In this document: piece by piece, positions 26,157 through 34,297 of the stretch
Layout of the letters: each line of letters opens with the position of its first letter
How positions within the stretch are numbered: the first letter of the stretch is position 1
NCBI RefSeq assembly: GCF_002251755.1
Contig: NZ_NOXT01000121.1
Span: forward strand, 1-64,000
Direction: 5' to 3'
Source of the DNA: Sandarakinorhabdus cyanobacteriorum
GTDB lineage: Bacteria; Pseudomonadota; Alphaproteobacteria; Sphingomonadales; Sphingomonadaceae
DNA: 64,000 nt
Position numbers and translations under genes: made by a program
Notes under the pieces: generated by a model
What the model saw: only the letters and a program-made list of their open reading frames with translations
Told to the model about the DNA's origin: nothing
Database searches by the model: none

Positions 26157-27166
26157 TGCGCGCTGCCGTCCTTCTGCCCCTGCTGCTCGGCGCCTGCGCG
26201 CCGGCGGCGGTGGCGCCCGGCATTCCCACCGCCAGTGTCACCGCCACGGCCGAAACCATGGCCGTGCGCTCCGCCGATGATGCCGCCGATGATCCCGCCA
26301 TCTGGCAGAGCGCCGCCAACCCGGCCGCCAGCCTGATCGTCGGGACCGACAAGCAGGCCGGGCTCTATGTCTATGGTCTTGATGGCCGGGTGCGCGATTT
26401 CTTCGATGCCGGCCGGGTCAACAATGTCGATCTGGCCGAAACCCCGGCCGGGGTGATCGTGGCGGCCAGCGACCGCAATGATGAGGCCAGGGCGCAGATC
26501 GCGCTGTTCCGGCTTGACACCGCCAGCGCGCGCCTTGTCCCGCTGGGCAAGGTGCCGGCCGGAGCGGGCGAAGCCTATGGCCTGTGCCTGTGGGCAACAC
26601 CGGGTGCTTTGACCGCCTTCATCGTCATCAAGGATGGCACCATCCGCCAGGTTGAACTGGATACCACGACGGCGACGGGCCGCATCGTGCGCAGCATGAA
26701 GCTCGCAAGCCAGTCCGAAGGCTGCGTGGTCGATCCCCGCACCGCCCGCCTCTATGTGGCGGAAGAAGATGTCGGCCTCTGGCGCTTTGACGCGCGGGCC
26801 AGCGGCAGCCCCACGCCGGTGAAGATCGCCGGCACCGACACGTCCCGGCTGGTCGCCGATGCCGAAGGGCTGGCCATCGCGGCCGAAGGCGCCGGCAATG
26901 GCGGCTGGCTGGTGGCGTCGAGCCAGGGCGACAATGCCTATGCCGTGTGGCGGCTGGCCGATGACCGTTACATGGGCCGGTTCCGCATTGTGGCCGGCCG
27001 CGTTGGCAGCACGCAGGAAACCGACGGCATCGCGCTCGCCACCGGCGATTTCGGCCCGGCCTATCCGGCTGGCCTGCTGGTGGTGCAGGATGGCGACAAC
27101 CAGCCGGCGCAGAATTTCAAGCTGGTCAGCTGGGCCCGGGTGAAGGCGGCGCTTCGCCTCCCCTGA
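26156..27166 (+). CDS. Lipoprotein beta-propeller phytase (3-phytase family)
   Basis: Beta-propeller phytases hydrolyse phytate with calcium. The 336-residue precursor has a lipoprotein signal with lipobox LLGAC (lipid Cys14), so the enzyme should be membrane-anchored, facing the periplasm or surface. Family motifs are clear: DDAADDPAIW (41-50), GLYVYGLDGR, NNVDL, the EGCVVDPRTARLYVAEEDVG core, then LWRF, and DAEGLAIA. It overlaps the receptor gene by one base and lies in the same Pho-controlled unit. Together with the porin this gives a route from extracellular phytate to periplasmic phosphate. Confidence 0.92.
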   Translation: MRAAVLLPLLLGACAPAAVAPGIPTASVTATAETMAVRSADDAADDPAIWQSAANPAASLIVGTDKQAGLYVYGLDGRVRDFFDAGRVNNVDLAETPAGVIVAASDRNDEARAQIALFRLDTASARLVPLGKVPAGAGEAYGLCLWATPGALTAFIVIKDGTIRQVELDTTTATGRIVRSMKLASQSEGCVVDPRTARLYVAEEDVGLWRFDARASGSPTPVKIAGTDTSRLVADAEGLAIAAEGAGNGGWLVASSQGDNAYAVWRLADDRYMGRFRIVAGRVGSTQETDGIALATGDFGPAYPAGLLVVQDGDNQPAQNFKLVSWARVKAALRLP

Positions 27167-27232
27167 AGCGCCAGATTGACCGGCCCTCCCCACTGCGCCA
27201 CCTTGGCGCCAACATATTGGGGAGACAGGCGC

Positions 27233-28042
27233 ATGGCGCTGCTGCAAGGCTATCAACGCTTCACCTTCACGCGCGGCCAGTTCGGGCATGATCGGGTGCT
27301 CACCGCCACCATCACCGGCAACAATCCGGTGAACGGCGTGGACGAACAGATGCACCACGAACTGGCGCGGGTGTTCACCGATCTCCAGCAGGATCGGGAC
27401 AGCGACATCATCGTGCTCACCGGTGCCGGCCGGGCCTTTTGCGCCGGCGGCGATTTCGACTGGTTCGAGGAACAGATCGCCAATCCCGCCAGTTTCCGCG
27501 ACATCGGCTGGGATGCGAAGCGCATCGTCACCAGCCTGCTGGAGATCGAAAAGCCGGTGATCTGCCGCATGAACGGCGCCGCCGCCGGCCTGGGCGCCAC
27601 CATCGCCCTGTTGTGCGACATGATCGTGGCCGATGAACATGCCGTGATCGGCGACCCGCATGTGAAGGTGGGGCTGGTGGCCGGTGATGGCGGCGCGGTG
27701 ATCTGGCCGCAACTGATCGGCTATGCCCGCGCCAAGGAGTTTCTGATGACCGGCGATCTGATCAAGGCCCCGCGCGCCGAGGCGATGGGCCTGATCAACT
27801 ATGCCGTGCCCGGCGACCAGCTGGATGCCAAGGTTGCCGAACTTGTGGCCAAGCTGATGAACAATCCCAAATATGCCGTGCGCTGGTCCAAGGTTGTGGC
27901 CAACCAGCCGCTGCGCGTGCTGGCGCAGCAGTTGATGGACGCCTCCATCCCCTATGAAACCCTGTCCAACCTGGCGGCGGACCGGGCAGAGGCGGTGCGC
28001 GCCTTCCGCGAACGCCGGGCGCCGAAGCTGACGGGCGAATGA
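27233..28042 (+). CDS. Enoyl-CoA hydratase/isomerase (crotonase family)
   Basis: This is a 269-residue crotonase-fold enzyme. The first oxyanion-hole segment is GAGRAFCAGGDFDWF and the second is NGAAAGLGATIALLCDMIVA, with acidic residues near IGDPHVKVGLV. The start at 27233 follows GGGGAGAC at good spacing; the frame open upstream lacks a site. The gene overlaps the acyl-CoA dehydrogenase by 4 bp, so the pair probably degrades an acyl-CoA intermediate. The substrate cannot be told; no peroxisomal-type or menaquinone-type signature is present. Confidence 0.88.
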   Translation: MALLQGYQRFTFTRGQFGHDRVLTATITGNNPVNGVDEQMHHELARVFTDLQQDRDSDIIVLTGAGRAFCAGGDFDWFEEQIANPASFRDIGWDAKRIVTSLLEIEKPVICRMNGAAAGLGATIALLCDMIVADEHAVIGDPHVKVGLVAGDGGAVIWPQLIGYARAKEFLMTGDLIKAPRAEAMGLINYAVPGDQLDAKVAELVAKLMNNPKYAVRWSKVVANQPLRVLAQQLMDASIPYETLSNLAADRAEAVRAFRERRAPKLTGE

Positions 28043-29223
28043 GCATGGCCCCCCCGCTGCCCCCCGTGACCTTCACCGACGAGCCGGATCATGTCGCCCA
28101 GCTGCGCGACACGCTGCGCCGGTTCGTTGCGGACCATGCCCCGCGTGAGGCGCGCATCCAGTGGGATCGCGATCACCGCTGGCCGCGTGACGTTTACGCC
28201 GAACTGAACAAACTGGGCCTCACCGCGCTCACCGTGCCGGAGGAATTTGGCGGGGCCGGGCAGGATCTGGTCGCCGCCATCGCAGTGATCGAGGAACTGG
28301 CCCAGGCCGGCCCGTGCCTGGCTGGCCCCTATATCCACACCGCCTTTTATGGCGGCATGAACCTCTCTGAAAACGGCAGCCCGGAACAGAAGGCCGAGTT
28401 TCTGCCCCGGCTGGCCAGGGGCGAATTGTTCTTTGCCTATGGCCTGTCCGAACCCGATGTTGGCGGCGATCTGGCCAGCGTCACCACCCGCGCCCGGCTC
28501 GACGGCGACGAGGTGGTGATCGACGGCGCCAAGCGCTGGTGCACGGGGGCGGACTGGAGCGATTATATCTACACGTTGGTGCGCTCCGGCCCTGCGGAGG
28601 ACCGCTATCGCAACCTCAGTTTCGTGCTGATCCCGACCAACGCCCCCGGCGTGCGCATGCAGGATATCCATCACGCCAATTTGCGCTACACCGCCAGCCA
28701 GGACGTGTATTTTGACGGCGTGCGCGTGCCGGTGAGCCACATCGTTGGCGGGCCGCAGATGTGGAACCAGGGCTGGAAACTGCTCGCCGGCCGCGCGCTC
28801 GACGTGGAGAAACTGGAAATCACAGCGGTGGCCTTCGGTATCGCCCGGGCCGCGCTGGATGAGGCGTGGGACTATGCGCAGCAACGCGTGCAGTTCAGCA
28901 AGCCGATCAGCCAGCACCAGGCCATCCGCCACAAGCTGGTGGTGGCGCGCACCAAGCTGCAGGCCGCCCGCCACATGCTCTATCATGCGGCCTGGCTCGC
29001 CAATGAAGGCCGGCCGTGCAGCACCGAAACCAGCATGGCCAAATTGTTCGTCGCCGATGTCGGCGTGGAGATCGCGCTCGCCTGCCAGCAGGTGATCGGC
29101 TCCTATGCCCTGTCCGACGCGTTCGACATGGAACGGCATGTGCGCGATCTGCTCGGCATGCCGATCGTCGGCGGATCGAGCGACATGCAGAAGAACAATC
29201 TGGCCAGCCTGTGGAAGTTGTGA
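28039..29223 (+). CDS. Acyl-CoA dehydrogenase
   Basis: The 394-residue flavoprotein has the three acyl-CoA dehydrogenase domains: N-terminal helical (ALTVPEEFGGAGQDLVAAIA), middle beta (AYGLSEPDVGGDLASVTT, GAKRWCTGADWSDYI) and C-terminal helical (QFSKPISQHQAIRHKLVVAR, LGMPIVGGSSDMQKN). The catalytic glutamate position of short-chain enzymes (YxGG loop) is not clear here, which resembles the divergent members seen in steroid and terpenoid degradation. Start ATG overlaps the crotonase stop (ATGA). Confidence 0.9.
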   Translation: MSMAPPLPPVTFTDEPDHVAQLRDTLRRFVADHAPREARIQWDRDHRWPRDVYAELNKLGLTALTVPEEFGGAGQDLVAAIAVIEELAQAGPCLAGPYIHTAFYGGMNLSENGSPEQKAEFLPRLARGELFFAYGLSEPDVGGDLASVTTRARLDGDEVVIDGAKRWCTGADWSDYIYTLVRSGPAEDRYRNLSFVLIPTNAPGVRMQDIHHANLRYTASQDVYFDGVRVPVSHIVGGPQMWNQGWKLLAGRALDVEKLEITAVAFGIARAALDEAWDYAQQRVQFSKPISQHQAIRHKLVVARTKLQAARHMLYHAAWLANEGRPCSTETSMAKLFVADVGVEIALACQQVIGSYALSDAFDMERHVRDLLGMPIVGGSSDMQKNNLASLWKL

Positions 29224-29239
29224 TGGGCCTTGTTTCCAG

Positions 29240-29349
29240 ATCCTCCCCCTCTGGGGGAGGTGCCGACCGCAGGGAGGCGGAGGGGGCGGGCGAGCGCCGC
29301 CTCCAAAGCCCCCTCCGCCCTGCGGGCACCTCCCCCAGAGGGGGAGGAT
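29240..29349. repeat. 110-bp G+C-rich palindromic intergenic repeat
   Basis: A perfect 25-bp outer inverted repeat (29240-29264 and 29325-29349, built around CCTCCCCCTCTGGGGGAGG) encloses a second imperfect pair (CCGCAGGGaGGCGGAGGGGG against CCCCCTCCGCCCTGCGG). The whole can fold into one long hairpin. Similar elements at 40234-40300 and 58531-58560 suggest a family of dispersed repeats. It lies between two same-strand genes and may end or stabilise the upstream mRNA. Confidence 0.85.
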
Positions 29350-29376
29350 TGTGAACCTCAATCGAAAACTTGCCCG

Positions 29377-30513
29377 ATGATCCCCCAACCCCTCCTCACC
29401 ACCATCGCCGCCCGCGCGGCCGACACCGAACAGGCCCGCCGCCTGCCGGCCGATCTCGCCGCCGAACTGGCCGCAGCCGGCGCCTTCCGGATGCTGGTGC
29501 CCAGATCGCTGGGCGGCGCCGAAACCGATGTCGCCCGCCTGTTCGACAGCCTGGAACAACTGGGCCGCGCCGATGCCGCCACCGGCTGGTGCGTGATGAT
29601 CGGCGGCACCACGGCGCTGATCTCCGCCTGGCTGCCGATGGACCATGCCCGCGAAATCTGGGCTGATCCCAATGTCATCACCGGCGGGGTGTTCGCGCCG
29701 ATGGGCCGGGCCGTGGTGGACGGCGATGATTATCTGGTCAGCGGCCGCTGGGCCTGGGGATCGGGCAGCGCCAATTGCTCCTGGCTGCTGGGCGGCGCGC
29801 TGATCATGGACGGCGGCGAGTTGCGCCGGCTGCCATCGGGCGCGCCCGATCACCGCATGATGGTGATGCGCGCAGCAGAGGTGGAGTTGATCGACACCTG
29901 GGACGCCCTGGGCATGCGCGGCACCGGGTCAGGCGATCTGGCCGCCAAGGACGTGCGCGTGCCGCAGGGCCGCAGCGTGTCGTTCATCACCGACACCCCG
30001 CGGGAGGATGGCCCGCTCTATCGCTTCGCCCCGTTCGGCCTGCTGGCACTCGGCATTGCCGCCGTGGCCAGTGGCAATGCGCTGGGCGCGCTTTATGATC
30101 TGAAGGCGCTGGCCGTGGCCAAGAAAGGCCAAGGGTCAAGCCGCAGCCTCGCCGAACGCGGCGTGGTGCAGGCGGAATTCGCCGTGGCCCAGGCCGATCT
30201 CGATGCCGCCCGCGCGCTGGTCCATGCCGAGATCGCCACCGCGTGGGGGAAGGTGGTGGCCGGCGATGCCCTGGATCTGCCCGCCCGCGCCCGGCTGCGG
30301 CTGGCGGCAACCCGGCTCACCCAGGTGGCGGCCCGGGTGGCGGCCAAGATGCACGAACTGGCCGGCGGCACCTCGGTCTATGCCAGCCACCCGCTGAACC
30401 GCCGCTTCCGCGATGCCCATGTCGCGACCCAGCACGTGATGGTCGCCCCGCCCACGCTCGAACTGGCCGGCCGCGTGCTGCTCGGCCTGCCCGCCGATGC
30501 GTCAATGCTGTAA
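29377..30513 (+). CDS. Flavin-dependent monooxygenase of the acyl-CoA dehydrogenase fold
   Basis: The 378-residue protein resembles the oxygenase components HsaA, HpaB-C2 and DszC, which use reduced flavin supplied by a reductase. Visible blocks are LVPRSLGGAETDVARLFD (N-terminal domain), GRWAWGSGSANCSWLLGG and TWDALGMRGTGSGDLAAKDV (middle domain), and a C-terminal domain (ASHPLNRRFRDAHVATQHVM) typical of Acyl-CoA_dh_2. No reductase gene is adjacent. It may act with the upstream crotonase and dehydrogenase, but the 110-bp repeat between them could separate the transcripts. Confidence 0.85.
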   Translation: MIPQPLLTTIAARAADTEQARRLPADLAAELAAAGAFRMLVPRSLGGAETDVARLFDSLEQLGRADAATGWCVMIGGTTALISAWLPMDHAREIWADPNVITGGVFAPMGRAVVDGDDYLVSGRWAWGSGSANCSWLLGGALIMDGGELRRLPSGAPDHRMMVMRAAEVELIDTWDALGMRGTGSGDLAAKDVRVPQGRSVSFITDTPREDGPLYRFAPFGLLALGIAAVASGNALGALYDLKALAVAKKGQGSSRSLAERGVVQAEFAVAQADLDAARALVHAEIATAWGKVVAGDALDLPARARLRLAATRLTQVAARVAAKMHELAGGTSVYASHPLNRRFRDAHVATQHVMVAPPTLELAGRVLLGLPADASML

Positions 30514-30790
30514 CCATCCCACCAACCAGGGTGAGCCGTATGCCGTTGGTGGCGCCGGCTGGGTGGGGATGGCACGGGCCCCGCGTTTTTGTCTGCGCTG
30601 AACGCGGCTTGACGCTTTGCAGCGTCCTTCCGGCATGCCGCTTGATCAAGCGCCTGTGGGGATCATTGATGGCCCCTCGCCTCGGCAATCGGCCGCGCCG
30701 CGCCGTCGCGCGCGTCTGCCGCCTTGCCCCGTTGGCAAGTTTCACGATTCGCGAACGTTGCTGCGGCAAGCCTTGCTGCAGGAGAAAGGC
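30514..30790 (+). promoter_or_regulatory. Upstream region of the FAD oxidase gene with a 14-bp palindrome
   Basis: No gene is supported. Three symmetric elements are visible: CCACCAAC/GTTGGTGG (30519-30526 and 30545-30552, possibly the end of the previous gene), GACGCT-ttgc-AGCGTC (30611-30626) and the perfect palindrome CGCTTGATCAAGCG (30639-30652). The last is a good operator candidate 140 bp before the oxidase start. A ribosome-binding AGGAGAAAGG lies directly before the ATG at 30791. Confidence 0.5.
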
Positions 30791-32434
30791 ATGACTCAGA
30801 CAAGCGGCAAGCGCCCACTCAAATGGCAGAATTATCATGAGACTGTGGAGCGGACGGCGCCCGATCTGCGTGATCTGGCAACTGTCAGCAGCGGGAATCT
30901 GGCGGCCTGGCTGGCGGCCAGCACCGCCGCCGCGCAAGCGCTGCTGACCGAAGCGGCGGCAGCGGGAACCATGGTTCAGGTTTTGGGCGGCACCTGGTCC
31001 TTCAGCCGGCTGTTGTCGGGCAACGGCATCCTGGCAGACCCGAAGCTTGTCAATGTCGATGACCTGCCGATCTTCGGACTGACAAGCGCCGACACCGCAA
31101 ACCCGCGCGTGCTCGTCGGCGGCGGCGTGCGCATCGGCCAGTTGAACGCCTGGCTGGAGGCCCGGCAGCTTTCGCTGTTCACATCGGGCGCCCATGATGG
31201 CCAGACGGTGGCAGGGGCCTGCGCCACCAGCACCCATGGGTCGGTGGTGGGCTATGGCGCCTTCCAGAATCATGTGCGCGCAATCCAGTTGGTGACCGGG
31301 CCGCAGGATTCCGTCTGGCTTGAACCCCAGGAAGACCGGGGCGCCAGGGTGGATGACGCGCTGCTGGCTGGCGTGGCCCGGCGGATGCCCGATGATGAGT
31401 TGTTTGCTGCGGCCCTGGTCCATTTGGGGGGACTGGGCATCGTCAACGTGCTCGTGCTTGAAGTGAGTCCGGCCTACAGCGTGGCCGTGGTGCGCCGCCG
31501 GCAGCTGTGGGACGAAGGGCTGAGCCGCCTGCTGCAGGATGGGCAATATGCCGCGTTCGCAGCACAGGTTTGGCCAGACGCCATTGCCCAATTCGGCAAG
31601 CAGCCGCCTTATTATATCGAGGTGATCCTGCATCCGTTCCGCAATGTCGTCCAGAATCTGCCGCCGCCGTTCAACAAACCCCGCCCCGCGCTCATCTCAT
31701 TATACTGGCAAGGCGCTGCACCGGCCGATGAAGAGGATGCGCGCTGGTTCGACGATACGCTCAACCTGCTCGAGCGCTTCGTGCGCCGCCGGCCATCGGA
31801 ATTGCCCGGCGACCTGTTTGACCGCATCGCCCAGAGCCTGGCTGACACCTTGCCCGTGCCGTGGGCCGTCGGCGATGCAGTCGGCGCCATGTTCCGCCAG
31901 ACGCCCGACGCGGGCGATCGTCCTCGCCGCGCCACCTGGGGCAAAGCCAATGGCCCCCATCAAAAGCTGCCCATCGATCTGTTCAACGCGGCCTATGCCA
32001 TCCCGCGCGCCCAACTGGATGGGGCGCTGGACGTCATCCACAAGGCCTTTCTGGCCGATGGGATTGGCGGAGCGGCTCCGGTTGTGTTCACTCTGCGCTT
32101 TGTTCAGGGGGCAGCGGGCTTGCTGGCATTTCAGCGTTTTCCCGAAACCGTGGTGATCAACATGGATGGGTTGCGCTCAACCGCCTGTTTCCAGGCCGCG
32201 GCACGCATCGCCCTGGCGCTGGAAATGGCCGACATCCCGTTCAGCCAGCATTGGGGCAAACAGGGCGAGATCACCGCATCGCGCGTGGCGCGTGAATATG
32301 ATGGCGGCAACGATGGCAACCCGCTGGGGCAGGACCGGGCCCAGAGGTGGCGGGCGGCCAGAGCCCGGCTGCTGGCCGCGCCGATGCACGATATCCTGAC
32401 CAACGACAGCTTGCAGGACTGGCAGTTGGGTTGA
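30791..32434 (+). CDS. FAD-linked oxidase (PCMH-type FAD domain)
   Basis: The 547-residue protein has an N-terminal FAD-binding domain of the PCMH class: MVQVLGGTWSFSRLLSG, VLVGGGVRIGQLNAWLEARQ and SGAHDGQTVAGACATSTHGS, the last fitting the pyrophosphate/flavin loop of aldonolactone and sugar oxidases. The position used for covalent flavin attachment in D-arabinonolactone-type oxidases is not obvious. Oxidases of this group often pass electrons to O2 and make H2O2. No signal peptide is seen. The start follows a strong AGGAGAAAGG. It converges with the regulator gene (28 bp gap) and lies on the same strand as the peroxidase locus. Substrate unknown. Confidence 0.8.
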   Translation: MTQTSGKRPLKWQNYHETVERTAPDLRDLATVSSGNLAAWLAASTAAAQALLTEAAAAGTMVQVLGGTWSFSRLLSGNGILADPKLVNVDDLPIFGLTSADTANPRVLVGGGVRIGQLNAWLEARQLSLFTSGAHDGQTVAGACATSTHGSVVGYGAFQNHVRAIQLVTGPQDSVWLEPQEDRGARVDDALLAGVARRMPDDELFAAALVHLGGLGIVNVLVLEVSPAYSVAVVRRRQLWDEGLSRLLQDGQYAAFAAQVWPDAIAQFGKQPPYYIEVILHPFRNVVQNLPPPFNKPRPALISLYWQGAAPADEEDARWFDDTLNLLERFVRRRPSELPGDLFDRIAQSLADTLPVPWAVGDAVGAMFRQTPDAGDRPRRATWGKANGPHQKLPIDLFNAAYAIPRAQLDGALDVIHKAFLADGIGGAAPVVFTLRFVQGAAGLLAFQRFPETVVINMDGLRSTACFQAAARIALALEMADIPFSQHWGKQGEITASRVAREYDGGNDGNPLGQDRAQRWRAARARLLAAPMHDILTNDSLQDWQLG

Positions 32435-32461
32435 CGGACGCAGGCGGCGCCGGTTCCGATA

Positions 32462-34138
32462 TCAGGGTGCGAGCCATTGCTGCAGTTGGCGCTGGTGATC
32501 AGGGTGCCGGAGCACCGCCCGGATGACCAGCGCACCATTGCCGGCCGCAAGTCGATCCGCCCAGTGGCGGCTTGCATTGATGTGACCGCTTCGGCGCTCC
32601 CAGACCATCGCGGCCAGCAGGGCCGGCGCGAAATGCGGTACCAGCGTGGCCGCCTCGAGCGCCATGGCGGCATGCGTGCCGGCGTCGGCAGCATCGCCTT
32701 GCGGATCGGCCAGCAACCGCGCCAATGACAGGCCGGCCAGTGCATAGGGACGCACCGCCAGTTCCGGATTGTGCCGCAAGGCCAGTTCCAGCTGCCGCAT
32801 GGCATCCCCGGCACGGCCCCGTGCCAGCGCGATCCAGCCTGCCCAGAAGCGGCAGCCCGGCATGGTTGGCCCCAATGCAATTGCCCGTTCGATCAGGCTC
32901 TGGGCTTCGTCCAACTGGCCACCCGTACCGATCAGGGTGGCGGCAAGGTTGCTCAGCACCATCGGATCACTGCTGCCCGCGGCGAGCGCCAGCTGATAGT
33001 GGGTCTGCGCCTCCTGCAATGCCGTCATGGGATCCGCAGCCCAGCCGTTGATCAGCGCCACCGCATTGGCAAAGGCCAGCAAGGATGCAGCCCAGGCATT
33101 GCCCGGTTCAATCACCAGCACCTGGCGCGCCATGTCGCGCGCCCGGGCAGTGCTGTCGGGCTGCCAGAGACGGATATCGGCGTTGGCCCGCCAATAAAGA
33201 TGATGGGCTTCCGGAGCGGTGATCGGGCGCTGCACCGCCAATTGGCGCTCGTGCTTTTCGATCTTGCTGTCGATCAATGGCGCCACTTCGCTGACAATCT
33301 CGTCGAGCATGGCAAAAACATTGGCGTGGCTGATCTGCCGGCGGGCCGACCACAGTCGTTCCCCCACCGCGGCATCAACCAGCCAGATGGTGAGAATCAT
33401 GCCGCCTGCATGCGCCCGCATCTGACCATCAAGCAGATAGCGAACATCGTGCATCCGCGCCGTGACCATCGGCGTTTGGTCGGGCCGGTGCGGACCGGCC
33501 TGCACCACAAACAGGGTTGACCATGACGACAGGCCATCAATCAGCGAGCGCGCCATCAACCCGCCAAGCCCCGAATCCGCCAGGCTGCCGTCCCCATCGT
33601 GCCAGCCGAAATCGACGATACCAAGCGTGGGTTTGAGAGCCACCGCAACACGGCGGCGCCAGACTTGATCGCGGGCGTGGCGCAGCATGCGGCGCACAAA
33701 ACTGCGCTGTTCGGTCAGCCAGTCTTCAAAGGCCTCGGCGTCCGAGAGATCAATGCCTTCCAGCAGCGTGATGTCGGGATCGATATTTGCCGCGGCGGGA
33801 TGGGGCGGATCAAGCAGCAGGGCATCGACCTCGATCCTGGTCAAGTCGAGTGCAACTTGCTGGCGATCAATGACCAGCAACGGTGGCGCATTGACTGGGT
33901 TCAGGCAACGCCGCAGCGTCGACAGCTCGCGGCGCAGGCTGCCATCCCGCCGCGCGGCATCAACCTCACCCCACAACAGGCTGCCCAGCCAATGCCGATC
34001 GCGACGGCCGTTGCGCCCCATGGCCAGCAAGGCAATCAGCGCTTGGGCACGCCGGCTGGCGATGCGAATTATGCTTCCGTCCGGCTCGAACAGCGCGAAC
34101 GGGCCAAGAATTTGCAGGCGATATTTGCCCGTGGCCAT
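32462..34138 (-). CDS. SARP/BTAD-like transcriptional regulator with TPR region
   Basis: The 558-residue protein opens with an OmpR-like winged-helix of the SARP type: YRLQILGPFALFEPDGSIIR, SRRAQALIALLAMGRNGRRD, and RDGSLRRELSTLRRCL as the recognition region. A central domain follows (FVVQAGPHRPDQTPMVTARM, ARMHDVRYLLDGQMR), resembling the CadC/adenylate-cyclase-like periplasmic module but without a membrane helix. Residues 310-540 form TPR-like helical repeats (AQTHYQLALAAGSSDPMVLS, GWIALARGRAGDAMRQLELA). It lies between the oxidase (convergent) and the four-gene peroxidase operon (divergent, 159 bp) and is the likely regulator of both. Confidence 0.82.
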   Translation of the reverse strand: MATGKYRLQILGPFALFEPDGSIIRIASRRAQALIALLAMGRNGRRDRHWLGSLLWGEVDAARRDGSLRRELSTLRRCLNPVNAPPLLVIDRQQVALDLTRIEVDALLLDPPHPAAANIDPDITLLEGIDLSDAEAFEDWLTEQRSFVRRMLRHARDQVWRRRVAVALKPTLGIVDFGWHDGDGSLADSGLGGLMARSLIDGLSSWSTLFVVQAGPHRPDQTPMVTARMHDVRYLLDGQMRAHAGGMILTIWLVDAAVGERLWSARRQISHANVFAMLDEIVSEVAPLIDSKIEKHERQLAVQRPITAPEAHHLYWRANADIRLWQPDSTARARDMARQVLVIEPGNAWAASLLAFANAVALINGWAADPMTALQEAQTHYQLALAAGSSDPMVLSNLAATLIGTGGQLDEAQSLIERAIALGPTMPGCRFWAGWIALARGRAGDAMRQLELALRHNPELAVRPYALAGLSLARLLADPQGDAADAGTHAAMALEAATLVPHFAPALLAAMVWERRSGHINASRHWADRLAAGNGALVIRAVLRHPDHQRQLQQWLAP

Positions 34139-34297
34139 CCCGATGCTCCCCCATCAGCCAACAGATTAGCATGATTTGTGAACCGGCAGCGTTTTTTTCA
34201 CGCTGCGCGAACGCTGGACGAACGACTGTTCAGCAATGAAGCCGCCAGTAGCAGGTTTTTTGCTTTGCAATTGTGTGACGGTTGGGAGGAAAATGAA
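34139..34297. promoter_or_regulatory. Divergent promoter region between the regulator and the peroxidase operon
   Basis: A perfect 7-bp inverted repeat GCAGCGT / ACGCTGC (34186-34192 and 34200-34206) with a T-rich loop sits in the middle. The heptamer GCAGCGT also occurs at 30619-30625 upstream of the FAD oxidase. The region is less G+C-rich than its surroundings. A strong site GGGAGGA at 34284-34290 is 7 nt before the ATG at 34298. Confidence 0.5.
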
